A stretch of DNA of 64,000 nt, taken from the NCBI RefSeq assembly GCF_045788535.1, contig NZ_CP074074.1, positions 1,364,001-1,428,000 of the forward strand, written 5' to 3'. This document shows, piece by piece, positions 1 through 8,740 of the stretch (its first letter is position 1; the number at the start of each line of letters is the position of its first letter). The notes under the pieces are model-generated. The model saw only the letters and a program-made list of their open reading frames with translations. It ran no database searches and had not been told where the DNA came from. Both the position numbers and the translations under genes were made by a program. This stretch comes from Allotamlana fucoidanivorans (GTDB lineage Bacteria; Bacteroidota; Bacteroidia; Flavobacteriales; Flavobacteriaceae).

Positions 1-1
1 G

Positions 2-1426
2 AGTAACAAAACACTTTGTCAATACTATGTTATTTATGAGTTGGAGTCCTATCAATGGGAGTTGTTAGATATGGGCATGTATTTAGATTCCTTAACCTAC
101 AACCCTAAAAAAGTACAGTCTTCTGAGTCTAAGAGCACACTCATTAGAAACAAAATTTTAAAGTTTGATATTCCCTTCCAAAAAAATAAATCTAATTATT
201 CGCAACAAGATATTAAACCTATTTACGATTCGTTACGGCTAACCGATTTCAATATTAAGACCATTAAGGTAAAGTCATATTCTTCAATTGAAGGTATAAC
301 AACAAGAAATTTAGAGCTTCAGGAACTTAGAGCCAACAGTATTATTTCGGCATTACAGAAATTTCAAAAGCCAACTATTCAAACAACTGTGTCTACGGCC
401 GAGAATTGGGTAGAGTTTTTAAATGACATAAAAGGAACCAAGTACGAGTATTTATTGTCTTTAACAAAAAATGACATTAAGGATGCTATTGCTGGTAAGC
501 TATCAAGAGACATGGAGTCCATTTTGAAACATCATAGAAAGGCTGTTTTAGAAATGGAACTTGAAAAAATTTATGAATACAAAGGGGTGTCTCCCAAAGA
601 ATTGCTTATTAATTTCAATACAGCGGTTCGTTTAAATCAAGAGGCGGCAGCAAGACGTATTCAAAACTCCATTTTTGAAAAAATAAAGTCTGGTGAAGTT
701 ACTTCCGATATTTTAAGTCAGATGGCAGTGCCTATGAGTGATAAGTATGTTCAAATTAGAAATAATAATGCAGCGTTTAGGTATATGCTTGATTTTAGGG
801 AAGTGTTATTGGTTTATAATGAAATGCTGGAGCTTGAAAAACTCATGCCTAACAGCAAAAAAATAAAATATAATGTAGCGGTACTTAAACTTCAGCTATG
901 GCGTTACAACGCTATTGAAATTAATGAAGATGCATTAGAGAAGCAAATTTATGATTTGAAACAATATGGTATCGGAGATGATTTAATAACTCGAATGATA
1001 GTAAACTTTAATATTATTAGGGCTGAAAATTTAATGCGAAACAGAGATTATAAGAATAAAGATAAAGCCGTAACCTTTATTAAAGACCATTATGACAAAT
1101 TTTCGTTGTCGGAATATGATTATTTAAGTTTAGCTCAGTTTTTTAGCTATTATGCTAAAACAGAATTTTCTGTTGATCTTTTAGAGAACAAGGCAAGGAG
1201 TATTTATATAGATGAAAACCTATTGTTTTACTTTTTAAATCTTACTATTATTAGAAATGAGTTTGTAAAAGATGTAGATTATAGAACGATTTTGTTAAAT
1301 GCGATAAACATTAATAAACCACGTTTTTGTAAATTATTTGAAGCAATAGAAGATGGTGGTGTTACTTTTCAAATATTAGACAATAATTACCTTAGGGCTG
1401 TATACTGTGAAAACTGTAATGATTAA
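2..1426 (+). CDS. C-terminal part of an OmpA-like domain protein, truncated by window edge
   Basis: The reading frame is open right up to the left edge, so the true start lies outside the window; the TTG at 41 is only the first start-like codon and should not be taken as the start. Around residues 85-105 (counted from that TTG) the pattern VKSYSSIEG...N.ELQELRA resembles the peptidoglycan-binding OmpA C-terminal fold, which has a hydrophobic strand followed by N..L...RA. The remaining roughly 350 residues are mostly helical and charged and match no domain I recognise. The stop overlaps the convergent cyclo-ligase gene by 4 bases. It could be an envelope or cell-surface protein. The OmpA assignment is moderate and the function is unknown. 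Confidence 0.6.
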   Translation, partial: SNKTLCQYYVIYELESYQWELLDMGMYLDSLTYNPKKVQSSESKSTLIRNKILKFDIPFQKNKSNYSQQDIKPIYDSLRLTDFNIKTIKVKSYSSIEGITTRNLELQELRANSIISALQKFQKPTIQTTVSTAENWVEFLNDIKGTKYEYLLSLTKNDIKDAIAGKLSRDMESILKHHRKAVLEMELEKIYEYKGVSPKELLINFNTAVRLNQEAAARRIQNSIFEKIKSGEVTSDILSQMAVPMSDKYVQIRNNNAAFRYMLDFREVLLVYNEMLELEKLMPNSKKIKYNVAVLKLQLWRYNAIEINEDALEKQIYDLKQYGIGDDLITRMIVNFNIIRAENLMRNRDYKNKDKAVTFIKDHYDKFSLSEYDYLSLAQFFSYYAKTEFSVDLLENKARSIYIDENLLFYFLNLTIIRNEFVKDVDYRTILLNAININKPRFCKLFEAIEDGGVTFQILDNNYLRAVYCENCND

Positions 1427-1989
1427 AATTGATAAATTGTGTTTGGAGTAACGCAATAGTTTAATGGAATATCATTACTGGTAACCTCTGCAATGTGGTC
1501 TTCAGCTTCAAAAAATGAAAGCCCAATTTTTATGGTTTCTGGCTTGCATTGGGCTAAAAATTTATCATAAAATCCTTTGCCATATCCTACGCGGTTACCA
1601 CGTTTGTCAAAAGCTAGAAGCGGAATAAAAACAACATCTATTTTATCATTTGAAATGGGAATACCATCCACAGGTTCTGGAATGTTATAGGCATTATTTT
1701 TAATTACGGTATTGTCTGTTAGCAAAAAATTAAACATCTCTCCTGTTTCAAAATCACTTTTTGAAATGAGGATATGTTTGTCTTTTCCAGAAAGAATGTT
1801 TAAAATATAATCTGTATTCACCTCTTTTTTGTCTTCAATAGTTAGAAAAATATGATAGAATCCATAGTTCCAAACAGGTAGTTTTAAAAGCTGATTTGAA
1901 ATCGCTAGACTCAAATCTTCAATAGCATCAAAATCAAGGTTTTTTCGTTTGTCTTTATAGGTTTTTCGCAAAGTAGTTTTGGTTGCCAT
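1423..1989 (-). CDS. 5-formyltetrahydrofolate cyclo-ligase (MTHFS family)
   Basis: This enzyme converts 5-formyl-THF to 5,10-methenyl-THF using ATP in the cytoplasm, returning a storage folate to one-carbon metabolism. The 188-residue length is normal for the family. Visible features are an N-terminal basic stretch (LRKTYKDKRKNL), a central PEP motif, and the C-terminal hallmark GNRVGYGKGFYDKFL near residues 132-146, which is the phosphate-binding loop of MTHFS enzymes. It is the last gene of a four-gene minus-strand operon and starts immediately after the stop of the M14-like deacylase with no gap. The linkage to a RimK/protease module is unusual and may be only transcriptional. The identification is firm. 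Confidence 0.92.
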   Translation of the reverse strand: MATKTTLRKTYKDKRKNLDFDAIEDLSLAISNQLLKLPVWNYGFYHIFLTIEDKKEVNTDYILNILSGKDKHILISKSDFETGEMFNFLLTDNTVIKNNAYNIPEPVDGIPISNDKIDVVFIPLLAFDKRGNRVGYGKGFYDKFLAQCKPETIKIGLSFFEAEDHIAEVTSNDIPLNYCVTPNTIYQF

Positions 1990-2964
1990 TTAGTCTTTTA
2001 TTTTTATTGAAATATGAAATAAAGCATCACCCTGATACACAATAGGAGACTCATTTACGTTAATGATATAACCCGTATATCGGGCTCTAACAAAATAATT
2101 AAATTTCCCATAAGGATCGGTAATATTACCTAAAATATCATCTTTTTCAACATAAGCACCAATAGATGTATTGGCTTTAAACATGCCAGAATATTTAGCA
2201 CGAAGCCATTTACTTTCTTCAATAAAAACACAAGCATTTTTTGGTCTGGTAGACTTAAAAACCGTTTTTAACATGCCTAAATGTTTTAGTAAGCGTTTAG
2301 AACCATTCACCCCAGAATTGGTTACTACCTCATCAATATGAAACGATTTCCCGCCTTCAAAAAGCAAAAGCGGTTTTCCTAATTTAGAACAGGTTGCTCT
2401 AAATGATTTAGAAAGATTTTTAGAATAGAGCACAAAAGGCGCTCCAAAAATTTTAGCTAAGTCATTTAGGTAGGTGTCCTTTTTTAAATAGCGTAATTGT
2501 GGTGCATTAAACCGACCCGAGCCACCTGTATGAAAGTCTACAATCAAATCAACATGCGGAATAACGTCATGAATAAGCTTGTGGGCAACTCGGCCTGCTA
2601 GAGAACCAGTCGGGCTTCCAGGAAATACCCTGTTGAGGTCTCGGCCATCAGGAAATTCACGTTTTAAGTTGATAAATCCAAACACATTAATAACAGGCAT
2701 GCATATAATAGTACCAATTTTTGGTTGATTAATACCTTTAGCAATAAGTTGGCGTACAATTTCAACACCGTTTACTTCATCGCCATGAATGCCTGCCGTA
2801 AAAAGCACGGTTGGCCCTGGTTTTTTAGAACGTTCAATGATTACTGGAACATTAACAGGGGTTGAAGTATGTAGGTTAGCTACATCAAAATTCACCTCTT
2901 TACTTTGTCCTGGCATAATGGTTTCACCAAGAATATGTAATACATCTGCCTTTAGTTTAGACAT
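1990..2964 (-). CDS. M14-like succinylglutamate desuccinylase/aspartoacylase family zinc deacylase
   Basis: This is a cytoplasmic zinc hydrolase of the AstE/AspA superfamily, with no signal peptide. Zinc ligands are visible: H60 and E63 in GIHGDEVNG, and H145 in DFHTGG. GRDLNRVFPG (about 107-116) forms the substrate carboxylate-binding region. The C-terminal 80 residues form a barrel-sandwich-like domain, as in many AstE-like proteins. At 324 residues it matches the family. Its start abuts the stop of the RimK-like ligase. In RimK-type clusters such a deacylase could remove what the ligase adds, for example glutamate-type tails; that is inference. The true substrate cannot be told from sequence, so no AstE or AspA symbol is given. 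Confidence 0.85.
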   Translation of the reverse strand: MSKLKADVLHILGETIMPGQSKEVNFDVANLHTSTPVNVPVIIERSKKPGPTVLFTAGIHGDEVNGVEIVRQLIAKGINQPKIGTIICMPVINVFGFINLKREFPDGRDLNRVFPGSPTGSLAGRVAHKLIHDVIPHVDLIVDFHTGGSGRFNAPQLRYLKKDTYLNDLAKIFGAPFVLYSKNLSKSFRATCSKLGKPLLLFEGGKSFHIDEVVTNSGVNGSKRLLKHLGMLKTVFKSTRPKNACVFIEESKWLRAKYSGMFKANTSIGAYVEKDDILGNITDPYGKFNYFVRARYTGYIINVNESPIVYQGDALFHISIKIKD

Positions 2965-3840
2965 TTATTTAGCGTTTTTTTCAATAAACCTTATAATAGA
3001 TTTAGCAATATTGCGCCCAGTAGCAATTTCAATACCTTCTAAGCCAGGAGTAGAATTTACTTCAAGGAGTAAAGGACCTCTTGCAGATTGTAGCATATCA
3101 ACACCGCAAACAGGTAGGTTTAATGCTTTTGAAGCGTTCATGGCCAATTTTAATTCGTCATGATTAAGCTTTATAATTTCGGCAGAACCACCTCGGTGTA
3201 AATTTGATCTAAACTCACCTTCTTTTCCTTGTCTTTTCATAGCACCAACTACTTGCCCATCTACAACCAGCGCTCTTAAGTCGGCACCCTTAGCTTCTTT
3301 AATGAACTCTTGAACAATAACACGGGCTTGAAGACCATTAAAGGCTTCTAAAACAGATTCAGCGGCGCTTTTAGTTTCGGCTAAAACAACACCCAGACCT
3401 TGTGTGCCTTCAAGAAGTTTAATAATAACAGGTGTACCCCCAACATGTTCAATAACTTCTTTTACATCTCTAGAGTAATTGGTAAATACGGTTTTAGGCA
3501 TACCAATTCCTGCTTTGCTAAGCCGTTGTAAACTTCTTAATTTATCACGAGAACGCTGAATAGCACCAGAGGTTACAATGGTAAAAACACCCATCATTTC
3601 AAATTGACGTACTACGGCACATCCATAAAAAGTTACAGAAGCGCCAATTCTAGGAATGATGGCATCAACATAATTTAAATAGCGGTCTTTATAAAAAATA
3701 GTCGGTTTTTCCTTTTCAATAATGATATCGCATTTAAGCGGATCAATAACTTCTACTTTATGCCCGCGCTTTAAGCCTTCTTCAATAAGGCGTTCAGTAG
3801 AATATAATTGAGTGTTTCTAGATAAAATGACTATGTTCAT
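2965..3840 (-). CDS. rimK: RimK-type ATP-grasp alpha-L-glutamate ligase
   Basis: This ATP-grasp ligase is of the RimK family. In E. coli RimK adds glutamates to the C-terminus of ribosomal protein S6; relatives modify other acceptors. The 291-residue length is typical. The N-terminal region begins with a strand-rich segment (MNIVILSRN). The ATP-grasp fold shows RSRDKLRSLQRL near 95-106, a glycine-rich loop LLEGTQGLGVVLAE near 143-156, and the metal-binding end LLEVNSTPGLEGIE near 258-271. The ATG overlaps the TGA of the upstream protease gene (ATGA), indicating translational coupling. The family is clear; the acceptor protein or molecule is not determined. Confidence 0.9.
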   Translation of the reverse strand: MNIVILSRNTQLYSTERLIEEGLKRGHKVEVIDPLKCDIIIEKEKPTIFYKDRYLNYVDAIIPRIGASVTFYGCAVVRQFEMMGVFTIVTSGAIQRSRDKLRSLQRLSKAGIGMPKTVFTNYSRDVKEVIEHVGGTPVIIKLLEGTQGLGVVLAETKSAAESVLEAFNGLQARVIVQEFIKEAKGADLRALVVDGQVVGAMKRQGKEGEFRSNLHRGGSAEIIKLNHDELKLAMNASKALNLPVCGVDMLQSARGPLLLEVNSTPGLEGIEIATGRNIAKSIIRFIEKNAK

Positions 3841-4262
3841 GCTGTTTTCGTATTAAAAGAGACGTTTACTAAATCTACGTCAACAATAAATTTATGTCTT
3901 AAGAATTCCCTGCCAATTAAAACAGGAAACTTCATGTCATCTCTAGTGCTTAAAGTTAAGTTAATCTTATATGTTTTACCAAAAATTACGACTTCAGATT
4001 TTACCTTGTACCGGTTTTCTTTAAAACCATTACTACTTTTTACGTCTGTTCGGCTAAAAGCTTCAAATATAATTTCTGTTTTACCAAAATTTTTGTGCGT
4101 GCTACTATTAAAAGTGCAGAGCAGTGTATGGTCTATTTCAATAATATCAGAGCAATGAATGGCTGAAGTATAAGCTCCAGTATCAATTTTAACATCTATA
4201 TTATGTAAATCGAGTTTTGGAAAATCTAAAACATCAACCCGACCTATAATTTTTTTACTCAT
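3837..4262 (-). CDS. RimB-like retropepsin-type protease (ATP-dependent zinc protease family, COG4067)
   Basis: This small 141-residue protein is of the family often annotated 'ATP-dependent zinc protease', which has a retropepsin-like fold. The active-site triad D27-T28-G29 followed by A30 is visible in IDTGAYTSAIHC, and the second conserved block PVLIGREFL lies near residues 114-122. Members sit beside RimK and are proposed to act on glutamylated targets. It is the first gene of the minus-strand operon, overlapping rimK by 4 bases. The 214-base region upstream is shared with divergent uvrC. Family assignment is good; whether it acts as a protease here is not shown. Confidence 0.82.
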   Translation of the reverse strand: MSKKIIGRVDVLDFPKLDLHNIDVKIDTGAYTSAIHCSDIIEIDHTLLCTFNSSTHKNFGKTEIIFEAFSRTDVKSSNGFKENRYKVKSEVVIFGKTYKINLTLSTRDDMKFPVLIGREFLRHKFIVDVDLVNVSFNTKTA

Positions 4263-4463
4263 CTGTTTTACATATTATAATTCTGTACTTTTTTGCATTC
4301 TGAAATATGTTCAAAATTAAGGTTTGGTTTTAAATAAAATCTTTTTTTAGTGTTTTAAAAAAAGTGGCGTAATGTAGATAAATATTCTATGCAAAAAACA
4401 AAACTTATAAATATTTAACACATTTTAAAAAGACAGATTTTTACTAAAAACCTTTAAAATAAT

Positions 4464-4471
4464 TACCTTTA
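4464..4471 (+). promoter_or_regulatory. Near-consensus -7 box (TACCTTTA) before uvrC
   Basis: TACCTTTA differs from the Bacteroidota consensus TAnnTTTG only at the last base and ends 5 bases before the uvrC ATG. Transcription from it would give an almost leaderless message. No clear -33 TTTG box was found at the right distance. Confidence 0.35.
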
Positions 4472-4476
4472 CAATA

Positions 4477-6270
4477 ATGAACACCCCCGATTTAGAGATA
4501 CAATTAAAAACCTTACCAAGCCAACCTGGAGTTTATCAATATTATGATAAAGAAGGTACTATTATTTATGTTGGGAAAGCAAAGAATTTAAAAAAAAGAG
4601 TTAGCTCATATTTTACAAAACATCACGATAGTGGGAAAACACGAGTTTTAGTAAAAAAAATTGCCAATATTAAGCATGTTGTTGTAGATACGGAGACGGA
4701 TGCGCTGTTGTTAGAAAATAATCTTATTAAAAAATACCAACCGCGCTATAATGTCATGCTAAAAGATGATAAATCATATCCGTGGATTTGTATAAAAAAA
4801 GAACGTTTTCCTAGGGTGTTTTCTACACGGCGTGTGTTTAAAGATGGAAGTGAATATTTTGGTCCGTACACTAGTGTAAAAACAGTACATACCCTGTTAG
4901 ATTTAATAAAAGGTCTATACAGTTTAAGAACGTGTAACTATGATTTGGCAGAAGAAAAAATACAAGCGGGTAAATACAAAGTCTGTTTAGAATATCATTT
5001 AGGGAATTGTAAAGGTCCTTGTGAAGGTTTTGAAACAGAAGCTGCCTATAATGAAAACATAAAGGCTATAAAGGAAATTTTAAAAGGAAATTTTAAAGAT
5101 TCTTTATCTCAGTTTAAAGAACAAATGGTTCAGTTTGCTGAGCAGATGCAATTTGAGGAGGCACAAAAAATAAAAGAAAAGGTTGAAGTGCTAGAAAATT
5201 ATCAGGCTAAATCAACCATAGTCAATCCAAAAATCAGTAATGTTGATGTTTTTTCAATAATAAGTGATGAAAGTTATGGTTACATTAATTTTTTACAATT
5301 GTCTTATGGTTCCATAATACGATCGCATACACTTGAAGTTAAAAAAAAGCTGGATGAAACCGATAAAGAATTATTAGAATTAGCCATTACAGAAATAAGG
5401 CAACGATTTAATTCCAATTCAAAAGAGATTTTTGTGCCTTTTAAGGTCAATCTAGGCGAATCAGTTAAGGTTACAATACCCAAGTTGGGTGATAAAAAGC
5501 ATATTCTGGATTTATCTTTAAGAAATGCCAAGTATTATAGGCTTGAGCGGTTTAAACAAATGAAAATTGTTAATCCAGACAGGCATGCTAATAGAATTAT
5601 GGCGCAAATGAAAGCCGATTTAAGGCTTTCTGAAGAACCACGTCATATAGAGTGTTTTGATAATTCAAATATTCAGGGCACTAACCCAGTAGCAGCTTGT
5701 GTAGTGTTTAAAAATGGAAAGCCAAGTAAGAAAGATTACAGGCATTTTAATATAAAAACGGTTACAGGACCAGATGACTTTGCATCTATGGAAGAAGTGG
5801 TATACCGGCGTTATAAAAGACTGTTGGAAGAAGCACAACCATTGCCGCAACTTATTGTTATTGATGGGGGCAAAGGGCAATTATCATCGGCACTCAAAAG
5901 CTTAGATGTTTTAAACTTAAGAGGTAAAATTGCTATTATCGGAATTGCGAAACGTTTGGAAGAATTATTTTACCCAAATGACCCAATTCCCTTATATTTA
6001 GATAAAAAAAGCGAAACCTTAAAAATTATTCAGCAACTTCGAAATGAAGCCCACAGATTTGGTATTGAACACCATAGAAATAGAAGAAGTAAAAGTGCTT
6101 TAAATACAGAATTAGAAACCATTCCAGGGGTAGGTGAAAAAACCGTTGAAGATTTGTTAAAACATTTTAAATCAGCCAAACGGGTTTCTTATGCTAAGTT
6201 AGATGAGTTGGAGGGTGTTGTTGGGGTTTCAAGAGCGGCTAAGGTGTATAACCATTTTCATAGAGAGTAA
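4477..6270 (+). CDS. uvrC: UvrABC system protein C
   Basis: UvrC is the dual-incision endonuclease subunit of nucleotide excision repair, acting with UvrB on damaged DNA. The 597-residue length is typical. The GIY-YIG nuclease domain that makes the 3' cut is at residues 18-95 (GVY at 18-20, YVG at 31-33, R41). A Cys-containing linker follows near 150-180, then the UvrB-binding UVR motif near 210-245. The RNase H-like 5' nuclease domain contains HIECFDNSNIQGTNPVA near 390-406 and VIDGGKGQLSSA near 460. The protein ends with paired helix-hairpin-helix motifs (TIPGVGEKT, LEGVVGVSRAAK). It is divergent from the rimB-rimK operon. The call is secure. Confidence 0.97.
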   Translation: MNTPDLEIQLKTLPSQPGVYQYYDKEGTIIYVGKAKNLKKRVSSYFTKHHDSGKTRVLVKKIANIKHVVVDTETDALLLENNLIKKYQPRYNVMLKDDKSYPWICIKKERFPRVFSTRRVFKDGSEYFGPYTSVKTVHTLLDLIKGLYSLRTCNYDLAEEKIQAGKYKVCLEYHLGNCKGPCEGFETEAAYNENIKAIKEILKGNFKDSLSQFKEQMVQFAEQMQFEEAQKIKEKVEVLENYQAKSTIVNPKISNVDVFSIISDESYGYINFLQLSYGSIIRSHTLEVKKKLDETDKELLELAITEIRQRFNSNSKEIFVPFKVNLGESVKVTIPKLGDKKHILDLSLRNAKYYRLERFKQMKIVNPDRHANRIMAQMKADLRLSEEPRHIECFDNSNIQGTNPVAACVVFKNGKPSKKDYRHFNIKTVTGPDDFASMEEVVYRRYKRLLEEAQPLPQLIVIDGGKGQLSSALKSLDVLNLRGKIAIIGIAKRLEELFYPNDPIPLYLDKKSETLKIIQQLRNEAHRFGIEHHRNRRSKSALNTELETIPGVGEKTVEDLLKHFKSAKRVSYAKLDELEGVVGVSRAAKVYNHFHRE

Positions 6271-6289
6271 AAATTTATCTCATCCTGTT

Positions 6290-8527
6290 TTGAATAAAAG
6301 TGTCATCATATGTAGTGTCTTTGCGATGATTTCGTTTTCTGTGAAAGCGCAAGAATTGATGGATATAACGAAACCCAAAATAGGGTTGGTTTTAAGTGGT
6401 GGAGGCGCTAAAGGCCTAGCACATATTGGTGTTTTAAAGGTTATTGATAGCCTGGGAATTCAGATAGATTATGTGGCAGGAACAAGCATGGGTGCAATAA
6501 TTGGAGCTATATATGCCTCGGGTTACTCGGGCAAACAAATAGATTCTATTTTTCATGAAGTAGATTTTGATGACATCATTAGTGATGATTTACCAAGGGC
6601 TTCAAAAGCTTTTGATGAACGTGCTAATGATGAAAAGTATGCTGTTAAGTTGCCTTTTAGGAAATTTAAAATAAAACTACCCTCTGCATTATCAAAAGGG
6701 CACAACACCTATAGTTTATTTACCAAGTTGTTTCTGCATGTTAATGAGGTAGAAGATTTCAGTGAATTGCCAATTCCTTTTTTTTGTATTGCTACCAATG
6801 TCGAAACTGGTAAACAAGTGGTTTTAGATCAGGGTAATTTAATGCAGTCTTTAATGGCTAGTGGGGCGTTACCTTCCTTATTTCAACCGGTTATAATTAA
6901 TAATGAGGTTTTAATTGATGGTGGTGTGGTTAATAATTATCCTGTAGATGAATTGCGTGCAAAAGGCATGGATTATATCATTGGAGTAGATGTGCAAGAT
7001 GATTTGATGACTCGTAATGAGCTAACTTCAGCGCCTGATGTGTTACTTCAAATAAATAATTTCCGTACTATTAATGATATGAAATTAAAGGTTAAGAAAA
7101 CAGATTTGTATATTAAACCTGATATTTCAAACTTCAACGTTGTCTCTTTTAGTCAAGGTCAGGCAATTATAGATAAAGGCGAAGATGCAGCATTTAAACA
7201 AAGGAAAGCACTAGAAGCGTTGACGGTTCTTTCAAAAGAAAGACAAGTAAAAACAAAGCCACAACACATAGACAGCTTAAAAATTAATGCTATTGATATA
7301 AATGGAAATACCCATTATACAAGATCTTATGTGTTAGGTAAGTTGAAACTAAAAAATAGCCAAACCATTAGCTATCATCAATTTGAAAAAGGGATGGATA
7401 ATTTAGTAGCTACCAATAATTTTGAATCGGTAGAGTATCAATTAAAAGATTCAAAAGAACAAGAAGGGTATAATTTAAAGATAAATCTTAAAGAGAGCCA
7501 AATAAGTACGTATCTAAAATTAGGCGTGCATTATGATGATCTCTATAAAAGTGCTGCATTAGTGAATCTCACAAGAAAACGATTATTTTTCAACAATGAT
7601 GTAGCTTCTTTTGATTTTGCTTTAGGAGATAATGTGCGCTATAATTTTGAGTATTTAATAGACAAAGGTTTTTATTGGAGCATTGGATTAAAATCAAGAT
7701 ATAATCAGTTTGATAAAGATATTAACGCCTCTCTTATTTTAACAGAGATGGAGCGTTTAACAACTGGAGTGAACAAAATTGATGTAAAATTAAGAGATTT
7801 TTCAAATTGGTTTTATGTACAAACCTTATTTAGAAAAGATTTTTCGTTAAGTATGGGTGCTGAACATAAATATCTTGAAATTGACTCAGAAACACTGTCT
7901 GGAAACAATCCTGAAAGAGTGTTTCAATTTCAGTCAAAAAACTATGTTAGTTTGTTTGGTAATTTGAAATTGGACACTTACGATAATATTTATTTTCCTA
8001 ATAAAGGGGTGTATTTTGATGGAAATTTAAATATTTATCTGTACGCTTCAGAAAACAATGATGAGTTTGCAAACTTTTCAATAGCCAAAGCCACTTTTGG
8101 ATATGCTTTTAGTATCACTGATAAGCTGGCTTTTAACTTACAAACGGGTGGCGGATTTAAGTTTGGAGGTAAATCTGATAAAGCTTTAGATTTTGCTTTG
8201 GGAGGGTACGGAAACCATCTTATTAACAATTTAGTGCCTTTTTTAGGGTATGATTTTGTATCCTTAGCAGGGAATAGTTATGTAAAGGCCTTTGCCATGA
8301 TGGATTATGAAATTTTTAAAAAAAATCATATCACGCTTGAAGGGAATTGGGCAAATATAGATGATGATATTTTTGATACAGGCGAGTGGTTTACTCTTCC
8401 AGATTACCGTGGATATACGCTTGGTTACGGTATTGAAACGTTTATAGGTCCTATACAGGTAAAGTATAGTTATTCGCCAGAACAAAAGGCGAGTAAATGG
8501 TTTTTTAATTTAGGCTTTTGGTTTTAG
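6290..8527 (+). CDS. Secreted patatin-like phospholipase fused to POTRA and outer-membrane beta-barrel (PlpD-like)
   Basis: The chosen start is TTG at 6290, 19 bases after the uvrC stop, because it yields a clean signal peptide (NKSVIICSVFAMISFSVKA-Q); an upstream start at 6203 would overlap uvrC and spoil the signal. The patatin domain (about residues 28-225) has the oxyanion loop GGGAKG, the nucleophile elbow GTSMG and the catalytic Asp in DGGVVNNYP. A POTRA-like module follows near 325-400 (INAIDINGNTHYT). The C-terminal roughly 300 residues are barrel strands ending in an aromatic residue (LGFWF), as in BamA/Omp85 proteins. This matches type Vd (PlpD-like) proteins, in which the barrel anchors or exports a lipase. 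Substrate and final location are inferred. Confidence 0.88.
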   Translation: MNKSVIICSVFAMISFSVKAQELMDITKPKIGLVLSGGGAKGLAHIGVLKVIDSLGIQIDYVAGTSMGAIIGAIYASGYSGKQIDSIFHEVDFDDIISDDLPRASKAFDERANDEKYAVKLPFRKFKIKLPSALSKGHNTYSLFTKLFLHVNEVEDFSELPIPFFCIATNVETGKQVVLDQGNLMQSLMASGALPSLFQPVIINNEVLIDGGVVNNYPVDELRAKGMDYIIGVDVQDDLMTRNELTSAPDVLLQINNFRTINDMKLKVKKTDLYIKPDISNFNVVSFSQGQAIIDKGEDAAFKQRKALEALTVLSKERQVKTKPQHIDSLKINAIDINGNTHYTRSYVLGKLKLKNSQTISYHQFEKGMDNLVATNNFESVEYQLKDSKEQEGYNLKINLKESQISTYLKLGVHYDDLYKSAALVNLTRKRLFFNNDVASFDFALGDNVRYNFEYLIDKGFYWSIGLKSRYNQFDKDINASLILTEMERLTTGVNKIDVKLRDFSNWFYVQTLFRKDFSLSMGAEHKYLEIDSETLSGNNPERVFQFQSKNYVSLFGNLKLDTYDNIYFPNKGVYFDGNLNIYLYASENNDEFANFSIAKATFGYAFSITDKLAFNLQTGGGFKFGGKSDKALDFALGGYGNHLINNLVPFLGYDFVSLAGNSYVKAFAMMDYEIFKKNHITLEGNWANIDDDIFDTGEWFTLPDYRGYTLGYGIETFIGPIQVKYSYSPEQKASKWFFNLGFWF

Positions 8528-8659
8528 TAAGTAGTAGAGGCATTTTAAAATCCAATGAAAAATTATCATATTTGTAAAACTATGACCTGTTTTTGGCAAG
8601 ATTTATTATCCTTTTTACATTACCTAATCAAGAGAAATCCTGAATGAGTGTACTTTTTG

Positions 8660-8667
8660 TATCTTTA
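8660..8667 (+). promoter_or_regulatory. Near-consensus -7 box (TATCTTTA) upstream of hmgA
   Basis: TATCTTTA is a one-mismatch version of TAnnTTTG and lies 73 bases before the hmgA ATG. The 213-base gap between the patatin gene and hmgA holds no gene that I can see. Confidence 0.3.
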
Positions 8668-8740
8668 TAATTACTAATTAGTTAGAGTGTTTTGTTGGTT
8701 TAAAACCAAAGGTTCAATTAATTATTATAAATAAAAAAGT

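Noticed and set aside
6203..6289. Longer N-terminus for the patatin gene
   Set aside because: It overlaps uvrC and destroys the signal peptide; the TTG at 6290 is more likely.
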